Shown here in pieces: positions 21,589 through 30,245 of a stretch of 64,000 nt of DNA. The notes beneath the pieces were generated by a model. The model was not told where the DNA came from, did not search any database, and saw nothing but the letters and a program-made list of their open reading frames with translations. The translations under genes and the position numbers were made by a program. Source of the stretch: Shinella kummerowiae (GTDB lineage Bacteria; Pseudomonadota; Alphaproteobacteria; Rhizobiales; Rhizobiaceae); contig NZ_WUMK01000008.1 in assembly GCF_009827055.1 (NCBI RefSeq), forward strand, positions 310,001 to 374,000, read 5' to 3'. How positions within the stretch are numbered: position 1 is the stretch's first letter; every line of letters begins with the position of its first letter.

Positions 21589-22673
21589 ACGCCGGCGATG
21601 TCCAGCAGCGCCGGTTTCGGGACATCCGGTGTCCAGGCGTGGAAATCGACGAGGCGACGGACGAGTTTTTCGGCGTGATGGTTGGCGATGTCGCGCAGGC
21701 GGTGGTCGAGAAACGGATTGTCGAAACGGTCCATCGTCGCGGCGACATAGGCCTCCGCTTGCCTGCGCAGACCCCTCGCCGCAAAGCCGGGGATGACCTC
21801 GGCCGTGTAGAGGGACAGAAGCCGCTGGCGGATAGCGGCGTCGCGCAGCATCGCCTTTACGGTTTCGTCGGCGGGGCGATTTTCCTTCATCCAGACATCG
21901 GCAAGCACCGTGTGGCCGAGGTTGAGGATGTGCAGTTTCAGTTTCTCATAGGGCGTCAGGTCGTCGACGACGAGCATGGCCGGGTGCCGGCATGGCAGCA
22001 CCAGGCCGGGCTGGTTTTCGATTGCCCACAGCGCGTAGGGCTCGGCCACCGCGCCAGCCGGCTCGATCGGCGCGGAGACGATCCGGTCGACCAGCGTATT
22101 GGCCCAGACCACGTCGGTTAATAGCCATTCACGAAAGTCGGACTCCGGGTAACGATTGGCCTGGAGATCGAGGATCAATCGCTTCAGCACGTCGCCGTTT
22201 CTGGAAACCAATTCACACGGCAGCACGGTCAGCTTTCGGCGATTCGTCTGGAAGCGTTCATGGAGCAGCGCCAGAAGCTTGCCGGGAAACGAGGGCGGAA
22301 CCGGGTCCGCAAGATCGTCGTCCCCGACGTCGTAGCCGGTATCGCCGGTGTTCGACAGCACGACACCGGCTTCCTCGCAAAAGATCCGCCGGACATCATC
22401 CCAGTCGGTTGCCGTCGAAAGCGCGCGTCTGACGCTGACGACCCGCTGTTCGCGCTCGATGTCACGGCCGTCCTGCCGGCCGCGTATGATCACGGGATAA
22501 CCGCCCGGCGCCGCCAGTGCGGCAAGGCGTCCGGCGCGTTCGGGCGAACCGGTCGTCTGGACGACGGTAATGGCACCGAGCGCCTCGCCCTTCTCCAGCG
22601 CCTCGCTGACGAAGAGATCCGCATGTGCCTGCAGGAAGCGGCTCGTTCCGAATTGCACGATAGGCGTCGGCAT
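21582..22673 (-). CDS. Mannitol dehydrogenase family protein, tagaturonate-reductase (UxaB)-like
   Basis: Long-chain polyol dehydrogenase that interconverts a keto-sugar acid or sugar and its alcohol with NAD(H). The 363 residues start IVQFGTSRFLQAHADLFV (cofactor domain), contain SNTGDTGYD and the catalytic signature KLHILNLGH with the K-x4-N-x2-H arrangement. Members of this size and start resemble altronate oxidoreductase (D-tagaturonate to D-altronate) more than mannitol dehydrogenase, but this is by eye. It follows the GntR gene by 9 bp in one operon. Confidence 0.82.
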   Translation of the reverse strand: MPTPIVQFGTSRFLQAHADLFVSEALEKGEALGAITVVQTTGSPERAGRLAALAAPGGYPVIIRGRQDGRDIEREQRVVSVRRALSTATDWDDVRRIFCEEAGVVLSNTGDTGYDVGDDDLADPVPPSFPGKLLALLHERFQTNRRKLTVLPCELVSRNGDVLKRLILDLQANRYPESDFREWLLTDVVWANTLVDRIVSAPIEPAGAVAEPYALWAIENQPGLVLPCRHPAMLVVDDLTPYEKLKLHILNLGHTVLADVWMKENRPADETVKAMLRDAAIRQRLLSLYTAEVIPGFAARGLRRQAEAYVAATMDRFDNPFLDHRLRDIANHHAEKLVRRLVDFHAWTPDVPKPALLDIAGVQ

Positions 22674-22682
22674 GGCGGGCTC

Positions 22683-23561
22683 TCAGTTGATGGATTGCAG
22701 CAGCGTTTCGCGCGCCGATTTGAGGTGCTGCCGGCAGGCGAGTTCGATCTCGATCGCATCGCGCGAGCGCAGGGCAGCAATATAGGCAAGGTGTTCCTCC
22801 AGCGCCCGGGCATTGCGCTGGCGCGCATTCGTCTTGTTCCACTGGTAGTGATAGTGGAAGACGATGGCGATCACGTCGTAGAAATCGACGATGAAACGGT
22901 TCTTCGAGGCGCGGTGCACCAGCAAGTGAAAACGCTCGTCGAGTTCGGAGAAATCCAGGTAGCGATTGTCGATATCGGCGAGAATCGCGTGGTGCACGGC
23001 CTCGATCGCCTCGAGTTCCTGCCAGGCGGGATGATCCCCCGGCAGCCGGGCGAAGGCGACCGCCGAGCGCAGTTCGAACATTTCGCGCACCTCCGTCAGC
23101 TCTAGGGCGAATTCGCGGGTAAAACCCTTCAGCACCCAATGGCTGTTCGGCCGCTTTTCGATGAGCCCGAAGCGGCTAAAGCGGATCAGGAATTCGCGCA
23201 CGCTGGTCGTGCCGATGCCGATCTCGCGGGCAAGCTCCAGCTCGTTGATCTGCATGCCGGGCTCGGCGCCGCCGGCGAGAATCCGGCGCATGAAACTGCG
23301 TTCGATGATTTCGGAGAGCGAATCCGTCTCTTCGGTGGGAAAGTAGTCGGCAGCGACCGGTTTTCTCAGCACGATCTTGCGCCGCTTTTCCCAGGTCAGC
23401 AGGCCGATCTCCTCCAGCCGGGTCAGGATCGCCCGCACGGTCGTGCGGCTGACGCCGAGCGTGGCGCCGAGTTCCGGCTCGGACGGCAGGCTCGCCGTCT
23501 GCTCCAGAAGTTTGACGCAGCGATTGAAGGCGTCCTTGAAGACGGTGTTCTGTTTGGCCAT
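22683..23561 (-). CDS. GntR/FadR-type regulator with two winged-helix domains and an FCD ligand domain
   Basis: Probable local regulator of the sugar locus. The 292 residues (from MAKQNTVFKDAF) show a first winged helix at about 5-67 (SLPSEPELGATLGVSRTTVRAIL), a second at about 85-145 (INELELAREIGIGTTSVREFLIRFSRFGLIEKR), and an FCD domain at about 155-290. The FCD metal-ligand pattern D208-x3-H212, H257, H279 is present. An open frame continues upstream for 23 codons but has no ribosome site. It is divergent from the aldose dehydrogenase gene. Confidence 0.85.
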   Translation of the reverse strand: MAKQNTVFKDAFNRCVKLLEQTASLPSEPELGATLGVSRTTVRAILTRLEEIGLLTWEKRRKIVLRKPVAADYFPTEETDSLSEIIERSFMRRILAGGAEPGMQINELELAREIGIGTTSVREFLIRFSRFGLIEKRPNSHWVLKGFTREFALELTEVREMFELRSAVAFARLPGDHPAWQELEAIEAVHHAILADIDNRYLDFSELDERFHLLVHRASKNRFIVDFYDVIAIVFHYHYQWNKTNARQRNARALEEHLAYIAALRSRDAIEIELACRQHLKSARETLLQSIN

Positions 23562-23684
23562 GGGTGCCGCCGGTTGCTGGGTGTCGCGTCCCTTAATGGC
23601 TGACCGGGCAAATGGCCAGACGTCCGGCACGCAACGCGCCGCCCGCTGTCATCCTCCCGCTTCCTCCTTCCCGCATATTACCCA

Positions 23685-23713
23685 TTGACGGCAATCTGTC
23701 TATTGTCGATAAA
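23685..23713 (+). promoter_or_regulatory. Sigma-70 promoter of the aldose dehydrogenase gene
   Basis: TTGACG (23685-23690), 17-bp spacer, GATAAA (23708-23713). The -10 overlaps an operator-like element. Confidence 0.6.
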
Positions 23714-23720
23714 AGACAAA
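23703..23720. promoter_or_regulatory. Candidate GntR operator 1
   Basis: Contains TTGTC-N7-GACAA and the 11-bp word TCGATAAAAGA (23706-23716), which recurs at 25438-25448 before the ABC-transporter genes. It overlaps the -10 of the promoter, as expected for repression. Confidence 0.55.
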
Positions 23721-23754
23721 ACGTCGATGAGAGGACATCGGCGAGGAGGCCCGC

Positions 23755-24774
23755 ATGAAGACCAGGACCATCGGGAGGACGGGGCTTGCCGTCACCGAAT
23801 TCAGTTTCGGCACGGCGTCGCTTGGCGGGCTGTACCGGGCCTGCCCGCGCGAGACGGCCATGGCCACACTGAATGCCGCCTGGGATGAGGGCCTGCGCTA
23901 CGTCGATACCGCGCCCTGGTACGGCTTCGGGCTCGCCGAGCGCTACACCGGCGACTTTCTGCGCGAGAAGCCCAAAGGCAGCTATGTGCTTTCGACAAAG
24001 GTCGGCCGCGTCATGGTGCCGGTGCCGGATGACAAGGTTCCGAACTACGGTTTTGTCGATCCGCTGCCCTTCGACGTACTCTACGACTATAGCTATGACG
24101 GCATCATGCGTTCCGTCGAGTTGAGCTACGCGCGGCTCGGGCTCAATCGTATCGATATCCTCTACGTGCACGATATCGGTGTTTACACACACGGTGCCGA
24201 GCGCAACGCCGTCTATATCAGGCAGTTGCTGGATTCCGGGCTCAAGGCACTCGGCGAGTTGAAGTCGACGGGCGTCATCAGCGCGTTCGGGCTTGGCGTG
24301 AACGAAGTTCCCGTCTGCCTCGATGTCATGCGGCACGTCGATCTCGACTGCATCCTGCTCGCCGGTCGTTACACGCTGCTCGATCGTTCGGCGGTGGCGG
24401 ATCTTCTGCCGCTCTGTGTGGAGAAGGGCACATCGCTGGTGGTGGGCGGCGTCTTCAATTCCGGCATCCTTGCGACCGGCCCGGTCGCGGGCGCGCATTT
24501 CGACTATATGCCGGCGACGTCGGAGACCCAGGCCAAAGTGGGCGCGATGGTGGGGATTGCCGAGGAGAAGGGCCTGCCACTTGCCGCGCCCGCCCTGCAT
24601 TTTCCGTTGCAGCACCCCGCCGTGGCGTCCGTCCTGCTCGGCACCGCCAAACCCGAAAGCCTGCGCCGCAACATGACGCTCGCGCGCAGGGATGTACCAA
24701 AAGATATTTACCCGGCTTTCGAGCCCTATACGCTGGTAGCGCCGGAACTGGCGCTGGAAGCTGTCCGGCAGTAA
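23755..24774 (+). CDS. Aldo/keto reductase, L-fucose/L-galactose (D-threo-aldose) 1-dehydrogenase-like
   Basis: NAD(P)-dependent oxidation of an aldose at C1 to the lactone. The 339 residues have the AKR tetrad D51, Y56, K82, H139 (VDTAPWYG, LSTKVGR, ILYVHDIG). The long loop after the second motif and the end match the L-fucose dehydrogenase / plant L-galactose dehydrogenase type. A strong ribosome site (GAGGAGG) precedes the ATG. fucU follows after 26 bp, which fits a sugar with an anomeric centre. Confidence 0.85.
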   Translation: MKTRTIGRTGLAVTEFSFGTASLGGLYRACPRETAMATLNAAWDEGLRYVDTAPWYGFGLAERYTGDFLREKPKGSYVLSTKVGRVMVPVPDDKVPNYGFVDPLPFDVLYDYSYDGIMRSVELSYARLGLNRIDILYVHDIGVYTHGAERNAVYIRQLLDSGLKALGELKSTGVISAFGLGVNEVPVCLDVMRHVDLDCILLAGRYTLLDRSAVADLLPLCVEKGTSLVVGGVFNSGILATGPVAGAHFDYMPATSETQAKVGAMVGIAEEKGLPLAAPALHFPLQHPAVASVLLGTAKPESLRRNMTLARRDVPKDIYPAFEPYTLVAPELALEAVRQ

Positions 24775-24800
24775 GTCCGATCTGGGAGGATCGCAAAGCC

Positions 24801-25247
24801 ATGTTGAGAGGCATTCATCCGCTGCTTGGGCCGGACCTGCTGCATGCGCTCAGGACCATGGGCCATGGCGACGACATCGTCATCGCCGACGCGAATTTCC
24901 CGTCGAGTTTCCTCGGCCCCAAGGTGATCCGGGCGGACGGCGTCGATGCGGTGTCGATCACCGAGGCCGTGCTGGCGCATATGCCGCTCGACACCTTCGT
25001 GCCGCAGGCTGCCTGGCGCATGGAGGTCGTGGGTGATCCTGCGGCCGTGCCGGACATCTGCGTGACGTTTCAGAACCTGGTGCGCGAATTGGCCGGTGAT
25101 TTCACCGTTCACGCGGTCGAGCGTTTTGCCTTCTATGAGATGGCGAAGAAGGCGGCCTATATTGTCGCGACGACGGAATTCCGGCTTTATGGCAATATCA
25201 TTCTGAAGAAGGGTGTCGTGCACCCGGATGAGGTCTACCGGGTCTAG
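24801..25247 (+). CDS. fucU: RbsD/FucU family sugar mutarotase, FucU type
   Basis: Interconverts the alpha and beta anomers of L-fucose or similar sugars. The 148 residues start MLRGIHPLLGPDLLHALRTMGHGDDIVIADANFPS, the FucU pattern with H22 and D30, and end FRLYGNIILKKGVVHPDEV. Length matches FucU (about 140). It is co-transcribed with the aldose dehydrogenase and ends in a palindromic repeat. Confidence 0.92.
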   Translation: MLRGIHPLLGPDLLHALRTMGHGDDIVIADANFPSSFLGPKVIRADGVDAVSITEAVLAHMPLDTFVPQAAWRMEVVGDPAAVPDICVTFQNLVRELAGDFTVHAVERFAFYEMAKKAAYIVATTEFRLYGNIILKKGVVHPDEVYRV

Positions 25248-25293
25248 AACAACGCCAGCAAACGTGCGCGAGGGTTTTGCTTTCGGCGTTGTT
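25248..25293. repeat. Intergenic palindromic repeat, copy 1
   Basis: Arms AACAACGCC (25248-25256) and GGCGTTGTT (25285-25293), with an inner pair AGCAAA/TTTGCT. It shares the layout GCAA..CCAGCAAA.GTGCG..GGTTTTGC with two other copies in the window. It sits directly after fucU and may also stop transcription. Confidence 0.65.
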
Positions 25294-25432
25294 TGACGGA
25301 TCAAGATACCGGCGGCCACCGTTTGGGAGGACGGATGGCAATGGACTGGAACGCTTGGAAATGCAGCCTTTTTGCGAAGAATTGCTTGCTTGCCAAGGAG
25401 GGCAGGCAGGTATAGCGTGCCCTATAAATGTT

Positions 25433-25448
25433 TTTTATCGATAAAAGA
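25433..25448. promoter_or_regulatory. Candidate GntR operator 2
   Basis: Perfect 14-bp palindrome TTTTATCGATAAAA (25433-25446), part of TCGATAAAAGA shared with 23706-23716. A possible -10, TATAAA (25423-25428), lies just upstream. It is 67 bp before the ATG of the substrate-binding protein gene. Confidence 0.6.
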
Positions 25449-25514
25449 TCGAGTTGTTCGCTTCCTGCGGCCCGATCCAAAGAGGAACAGGAGGCATCTG
25501 AGAGGAGAAACCTG

Positions 25515-26501
25515 ATGAGCATTGTAAGATCGCTTCTGTCTCGCCGCGCCTTCACGGCGCTGGCGGGTGCCGCAGTCCTCGCCACCATGGCCCCTGCCGC
25601 GTCCTTCGCGCAGGACGTCACCATCCCGATCATCGTCAAGGACACCACGTCTTTCTACTGGCAGATCGTGCTCGCGGGTGCCCGCGCCGCCGGCAAGGAT
25701 CTTGGCGTCAACGTGCCGGAACTCGGTGCGCAGTCGGAATCCGACATCAATGGCCAGATCACCATTCTCGAAAATGCCGTGGCCGGCGGCCCGGCCGCGG
25801 TCGTCATTTCGCCGACGGAATTCAAGGCGCTCGGCAAGCCGGTCGATGAGGCGGCAAAGTCCGTTCCGATCATCGGCATCGACTCCTCGGCGGATTCCAA
25901 GGCCTTTACGTCGTTCCTGACAACCGACAACGTGCAGGGCGGTCGCATCGGCGCCGATGGCCTTGCTGCCGCCATCAAGGCCGCGACCGGCAAGGAAGAG
26001 GGCGAGATCGCCATCATCACCAGCCTGCCGGGTGTCGGTTCGCTCGACCAGCGCCGCGAGGGCTTCCTGGATCAGGTGAAGACGAAATATCCGGGCCTGA
26101 AGGTCGTGGCCGATAAATATGCGGACGGCCAGGCCACCACCGGCCTCAACATGATGACCGACCTCATCACCGCCAACCCCAACCTCGTCGGCGTCTTTGC
26201 CTCCAACCTCATCATGGCGCAGGGCGTCGGCCAGGCGATCGCCGAAAACAAGCTCGGCGACAAGATCAAGGTCATCGGCTTCGACTCGGATGAAAAGACC
26301 GTCGGTTTCCTCAAGGAAGGCGTGCTCGCCGGCCTCGTCGTGCAGGATCCCTATCGCATGGGCTATGACGGCGTGAAGACGGCGCTCGCCGTCTCCAAGG
26401 GCGAGAAGGTCGAAGCCTTCGTCGATACGGGTGCGAACCTCGTGACGAAGGACAACATGGCCGATCCGAAGATCGATGCCCTGCTGAACCCGAAGATCTG
26501 A
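25515..26501 (+). CDS. Sugar ABC transporter substrate-binding protein (CUT2, RbsB type)
   Basis: Periplasmic binding protein of 328 residues. The N-terminus MSIVRSLLSRRAFTALAG..ASFAQD is a signal peptide with an SRRAF twin-arginine-like motif and cleavage near AxA-QD. Mature features TIPIIVKDTTSFYWQIVLAGA, NGQITILENAV and GFDSDEK match the ribose-binding (Peripla_BP_4) fold. The ATG follows GAGGAGAAA. Ligand unknown; context suggests L-galactose or L-fucose. Confidence 0.92.
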   Translation: MSIVRSLLSRRAFTALAGAAVLATMAPAASFAQDVTIPIIVKDTTSFYWQIVLAGARAAGKDLGVNVPELGAQSESDINGQITILENAVAGGPAAVVISPTEFKALGKPVDEAAKSVPIIGIDSSADSKAFTSFLTTDNVQGGRIGADGLAAAIKAATGKEEGEIAIITSLPGVGSLDQRREGFLDQVKTKYPGLKVVADKYADGQATTGLNMMTDLITANPNLVGVFASNLIMAQGVGQAIAENKLGDKIKVIGFDSDEKTVGFLKEGVLAGLVVQDPYRMGYDGVKTALAVSKGEKVEAFVDTGANLVTKDNMADPKIDALLNPKI

Positions 26502-26574
26502 TCGGTTTGACGATTTCCCGCCCGGGCTACAAAATCCGGGCGGGACGCTTCCCCGGAGTCAGGAGGAGACTGCG

Positions 26575-28128
26575 ATGAGCAGCCTTGAAGAGCTCAGCCA
26601 TCGGCATGAAGACGAGGCGAAGCTCGCCGAATCCGAGACCGTGCCGCGTGGCGCGCCGATCCTCGAACTGCGCGGGCTTCAGAAGAAATACGGCCTCGTC
26701 GAGGCGCTGAAACCGGCGACGGTGACCTTTCTGGCGGGCGAGATCCACGCCATCGTCGGCGAAAACGGCGCCGGCAAATCGACGCTTATCAAGCTCCTGA
26801 CCGGTGTCATCCGCCGCACCGCCGGCGAGGTTTTCTGGTGCGGCAAGCCCGTGCAGCTGGCGACGCCCACCGAAGCGATTTCCCGCGGCATCAATGCCGT
26901 GCATCAGGAAGTGGTGCTCTGCCCGCACCTGTCGGTGGCGGCCAACATGTTCCTCGGCGACGAGATGGATCGCTACGGGCTGATGCGCAAGGGCGCCATG
27001 GAGCGCGCGGCCCAGGCGGTGCTCGACGATCTGGGTTTCCAGTTGCCGGCCGCCGCCCCCCTCCAGAACCTGACCATCGGCCAGCAGCAGCTCGTCGCGA
27101 CGGCCAAGGCCGCCATGCGCGGCATCCGCTTCCTCATCTTCGACGAGCCGACAGCCTATCTGACGCGGCAGGAATCCGCCCAGCTCTTCCGGCTCATTCG
27201 CCGGCTACGCGATCAGGGTGTCACCATCGTCTATATCAGCCACCGCATGGAGGAAGTGTTCGAGCTTGCCGACCGTGTTTCGGTCCTGCGTGATGGCACC
27301 CATGTCGGCACGCGCCTCATCGGCGTGACCAACGAGAACGAGCTGATCGCGCTGATGATCAACCGCACGATCGAGCAGATCTACCACAAGGAAAAGGTGC
27401 CGATCGGCAATGTCATCGTCGAGACAAAGGGACTGTCCGGCCCCGGTTTCGAGGATGTGTCGCTGTCGGTGCGCGCGGGCGAGATCGTCGGCCTTTATGG
27501 CCTGATCGGTGCCGGTCGCAGCGAATTTGCGCTCGGCCTCTATGGCCGCCAGCCGGTTTCGGCCGGGGAGATCTTCTGGGACGGCAGGAAGGTCGACATC
27601 CGCAACGAACGCACGGCGATGGACCTCGGCATCGCGCTGGCGCCGGAAAGTCGCCGCGACCAGGGCCTCTGCCTCAACCTGCCGATCGGCCTCAACATCA
27701 ACCTGCCGGTGTTGAAGCGGCTGAGTTCCGGCCTGGTGATCCGCAAGGGCGACGAGGCGGCGAATGCCGACCGGCAGATCCGCGATCTTCGCATCAAGAC
27801 GCCGTCGCGCCGCGTGCTGGCGTCGGCCATGTCCGGCGGCAACCAGCAGAAGATCGTCATCGGCAAGTGGCTGAGCCACGGCGCCCGGCTCTTCATTTTC
27901 GACGAACCGACCGTCGGCGTCGATGTCGGCACCAAGGCGGAAATCTATCGCCTGTTCGGCGAACTGTTGAAACAGGGCGCCGGCATCATCCTCATCTCGT
28001 CCTACCTGCCGGAAGTCTACGAGCTTTCCGACCGGCTGCATGTCTTCCGTGGCGGCCGGCTCGTCGCCAGTCACGACCACCGGGTGGCCTCGCACGAGGA
28101 CGTCCTGACCCAGGCCATCGGTATCTAG
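26575..28128 (+). CDS. Sugar ABC transporter ATP-binding protein (CUT2, RbsA type)
   Basis: Energises the transporter; 517 residues with two fused nucleotide-binding domains. First Walker A GENGAGKST near residue 63, LTIGQQQLVATAKAA (signature variant), LIFDEPTAYL and SHRMEE; second half with degenerate GLIGAGRSE, MSGGNQQKIVIGKWL and FIFDEPTVGVDVG. The degenerate second P-loop is normal for RbsA. An extra N-terminal tail of about 25 residues is present. Part of the ABC operon. Confidence 0.95.
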   Translation: MSSLEELSHRHEDEAKLAESETVPRGAPILELRGLQKKYGLVEALKPATVTFLAGEIHAIVGENGAGKSTLIKLLTGVIRRTAGEVFWCGKPVQLATPTEAISRGINAVHQEVVLCPHLSVAANMFLGDEMDRYGLMRKGAMERAAQAVLDDLGFQLPAAAPLQNLTIGQQQLVATAKAAMRGIRFLIFDEPTAYLTRQESAQLFRLIRRLRDQGVTIVYISHRMEEVFELADRVSVLRDGTHVGTRLIGVTNENELIALMINRTIEQIYHKEKVPIGNVIVETKGLSGPGFEDVSLSVRAGEIVGLYGLIGAGRSEFALGLYGRQPVSAGEIFWDGRKVDIRNERTAMDLGIALAPESRRDQGLCLNLPIGLNINLPVLKRLSSGLVIRKGDEAANADRQIRDLRIKTPSRRVLASAMSGGNQQKIVIGKWLSHGARLFIFDEPTVGVDVGTKAEIYRLFGELLKQGAGIILISSYLPEVYELSDRLHVFRGGRLVASHDHRVASHEDVLTQAIGI

Positions 28129-28174
28129 AGCAATCCAGCAAAAGTGCGCAGCGGTTTTGCGTCTGGCACTGCGT
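28129..28174. repeat. Intergenic palindromic repeat, copy 2
   Basis: Begins AGCAATCCAGCAAAAGTGCG and ends GGTTTTGCGTCTGGCACTGCGT; related to copies at 25248 and 33397. It lies between the ATPase and permease genes of one operon, so it could fold in the mRNA between them. Confidence 0.65.
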
Positions 28175-28212
28175 AAAACACGCTGAACGTCACGCGATAA
28201 GGGAGAAGAAAC

Positions 28213-29187
28213 ATGAGCGTGGAGACGACGACGGAAAGCGCACCGGCACCGAAGAAGGGCACCAACATCCTGCTCGGCCTGACGCTGCTCGGCCTCCTGT
28301 TGTTCCTCTGGCTGCTGCTTGGCCTGTCGACCAATGCGTTCTGGACGCCGGGCAATATCAGCAACCTGTTGCGCCAGGGGGCGATGACGGCGATCCTCGC
28401 CGTCGGCCAGACCTTCGTCATCATCACCGCCGGCATCGACCTGTCCGTCGGCGCCATCGTCGGCTTCACCAGCGTCATCGTCGCCTGGCTGCTGCAGGCC
28501 GGCGTGCCGCTCTGGGCATCGATCATCCTGACGCTGCTGATGGGTGTCGCGATCGGCACCTTCCACGGGTTCGGCATCGTGCGCATGGGCCTGCCGCCCT
28601 TCATCATCACGCTCGCCACGCTGACCTCGCTGCGCGGCATCGGTCTTTTGATCACCAACGGCTCGACGATCTCGATCAACCACGAAGGCTTCACCAACTT
28701 CTCCCGCACCGATTTCCTCGGTGTGCCGAGCCTGTTCTGGATGGTTATCCTGGTGGCGATCCCGGCCTTCGTCTTCCTGCATCTCTCGCGCTTCGGCCGC
28801 TATCTGTTCGCGGTCGGCTCGAACAGCGAGGCGGCGCGGTTGTCCGGCGTCAATGTAAACCGCACGATCTATCTCGCCTATATCCTCTCGGCCACCTGTG
28901 CCGCCTTCGTCGGCCTGCTGCTCGCCTCTCGCATCGGCATCGGCAATGCCACGCAGGCGGAAGGCTGGGAGCTTCAGGCGATCGCTTCCTCCGTCATCGG
29001 CGGCACCAGCCTGTTCGGCGCGGTCGGCTCGGTGCACGGACCCCTGCTCGGCGCCTTCATCCTGGCGACCATCAACAATGGTGCGAACCTCCTGAACGTC
29101 AATTCGTTCTGGCAGCGCATCATCACCGGCCTGCTGATCATCGTCATCGTCTATTTCGACCAGTTGCGCCGCCGCGGAAGCCGTTGA
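28213..29187 (+). CDS. Sugar ABC transporter permease (CUT2, RbsC type)
   Basis: Inner-membrane channel subunit, 324 residues and about eight to ten hydrophobic segments. It has QTFVIITAGIDLSVGAIVGFTSV (RbsC motif), GLPPFIITLATLTSLRGIGLLITNG, FAVGSNSEAARLSGVNVNR (cytoplasmic EAA-like coupling loop) and SVIGGTSLFGAVGSVHGPLLGA. It ends one base before the ADH gene. Confidence 0.95.
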   Translation: MSVETTTESAPAPKKGTNILLGLTLLGLLLFLWLLLGLSTNAFWTPGNISNLLRQGAMTAILAVGQTFVIITAGIDLSVGAIVGFTSVIVAWLLQAGVPLWASIILTLLMGVAIGTFHGFGIVRMGLPPFIITLATLTSLRGIGLLITNGSTISINHEGFTNFSRTDFLGVPSLFWMVILVAIPAFVFLHLSRFGRYLFAVGSNSEAARLSGVNVNRTIYLAYILSATCAAFVGLLLASRIGIGNATQAEGWELQAIASSVIGGTSLFGAVGSVHGPLLGAFILATINNGANLLNVNSFWQRIITGLLIIVIVYFDQLRRRGSR

Positions 29188-29188
29188 G

Positions 29189-30205
29189 ATGAAAGCCATC
29201 GTCTGCATCGAACCCGGCCGGCTGGAAATGACCGACCGTGAAAACCCCGGCGCGCCGCCGGACGGCTGGGTGCGCGTCGCCGTCAGCCATGTCGGCATCT
29301 GCGGCACCGATTACCACATCTTCGAAGGCAAACACCCGTTCCTCGACTATCCCCGGGTGATGGGCCACGAGGTCTCCGCCATCGTCACCGACCCGGGCGG
29401 AAGCGGACTGGCCGCCGGCACATCGGTTGTCGTAAACCCCTACATTTCCTGTGGCATCTGCATCGCCTGCCAGAAGGACAAGCCGAATTGCTGCACGGCG
29501 ATCCGCGTGCTCGGCGTGCATACCGATGGCGCGCTCTGCGAGGAAATCCTCGTTCCTGCCGATAATCTTTACCCGGCTGACGGTCTTTCCCTGGAGGCGG
29601 CAGCGACCGTGGAATTTCTGGCGATCGGCGCCCATGCCGTGCGTCGCTCGCTGGCGCCGGCAGGATCCCGCGCGCTGGTCATCGGTGCCGGGCCGATCGG
29701 CCTGGGCACCGCGCTGTTCTCCCGTATCGCCGGGCACGCCGTGACGCTGATGGACACGTCCACGGAACGTCTCGCCATGGCCAGCGAGCGGTTCGGATTC
29801 GACGACGGCATCCTCGCAGGCGCGACGGCGGCCGAGATGGTGCTTGATGCAACCGGCGGCGATGGTTTCGATGTCGTGTTCGATGCGACCGGCTACGCGG
29901 CGTCGATGCAGGCTGCCTTCGCCTATGTCGCCCATGGCGGCGCGCTCGTGCTGGTCAGCGTGGTGAAGGACGACATCCGCTTCTCCGACCCGGAGTTCCA
30001 CAAGCGTGAAATGATGCTGGTCGGCAGCCGCAACGCGACGCGCGTGGATTTCGAGCATGTGATGGCGGCGATCCGCGCCGGGCAGGTCCCGGTGGACAGG
30101 CTCGTCACCCACCGCACCACGCTGGAGCGCGTTCCCCTCGACCTTGCCCGCTGGGCGGCGGAAAAGGCCGGCCTCATCAAGGCCATCGTGCAGGTTGCCG
30201 CCTGA
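29189..30205 (+). CDS. Zinc-dependent alcohol dehydrogenase, L-galactonate/gulonate dehydrogenase-like
   Basis: Medium-chain dehydrogenase of 338 residues. Catalytic zinc ligands sit in GICGTDYH and MGHEVS; four structural cysteines occur in CGICIACQKDKPNCC; the NAD site is VIGAGPIGLG. The family includes LgoD/RspB and other sugar-acid dehydrogenases. It is the last gene of the ABC operon (1 bp after the permease). With the UxaB-like enzyme it could oxidise L-galactonate to D-tagaturonate; this is inference. Confidence 0.85.
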   Translation: MKAIVCIEPGRLEMTDRENPGAPPDGWVRVAVSHVGICGTDYHIFEGKHPFLDYPRVMGHEVSAIVTDPGGSGLAAGTSVVVNPYISCGICIACQKDKPNCCTAIRVLGVHTDGALCEEILVPADNLYPADGLSLEAAATVEFLAIGAHAVRRSLAPAGSRALVIGAGPIGLGTALFSRIAGHAVTLMDTSTERLAMASERFGFDDGILAGATAAEMVLDATGGDGFDVVFDATGYAASMQAAFAYVAHGGALVLVSVVKDDIRFSDPEFHKREMMLVGSRNATRVDFEHVMAAIRAGQVPVDRLVTHRTTLERVPLDLARWAAEKAGLIKAIVQVAA

Positions 30206-30245
30206 ACCGGGCGGAAAACGCTGCGGAAGAGTAAATTGCGTTCAT

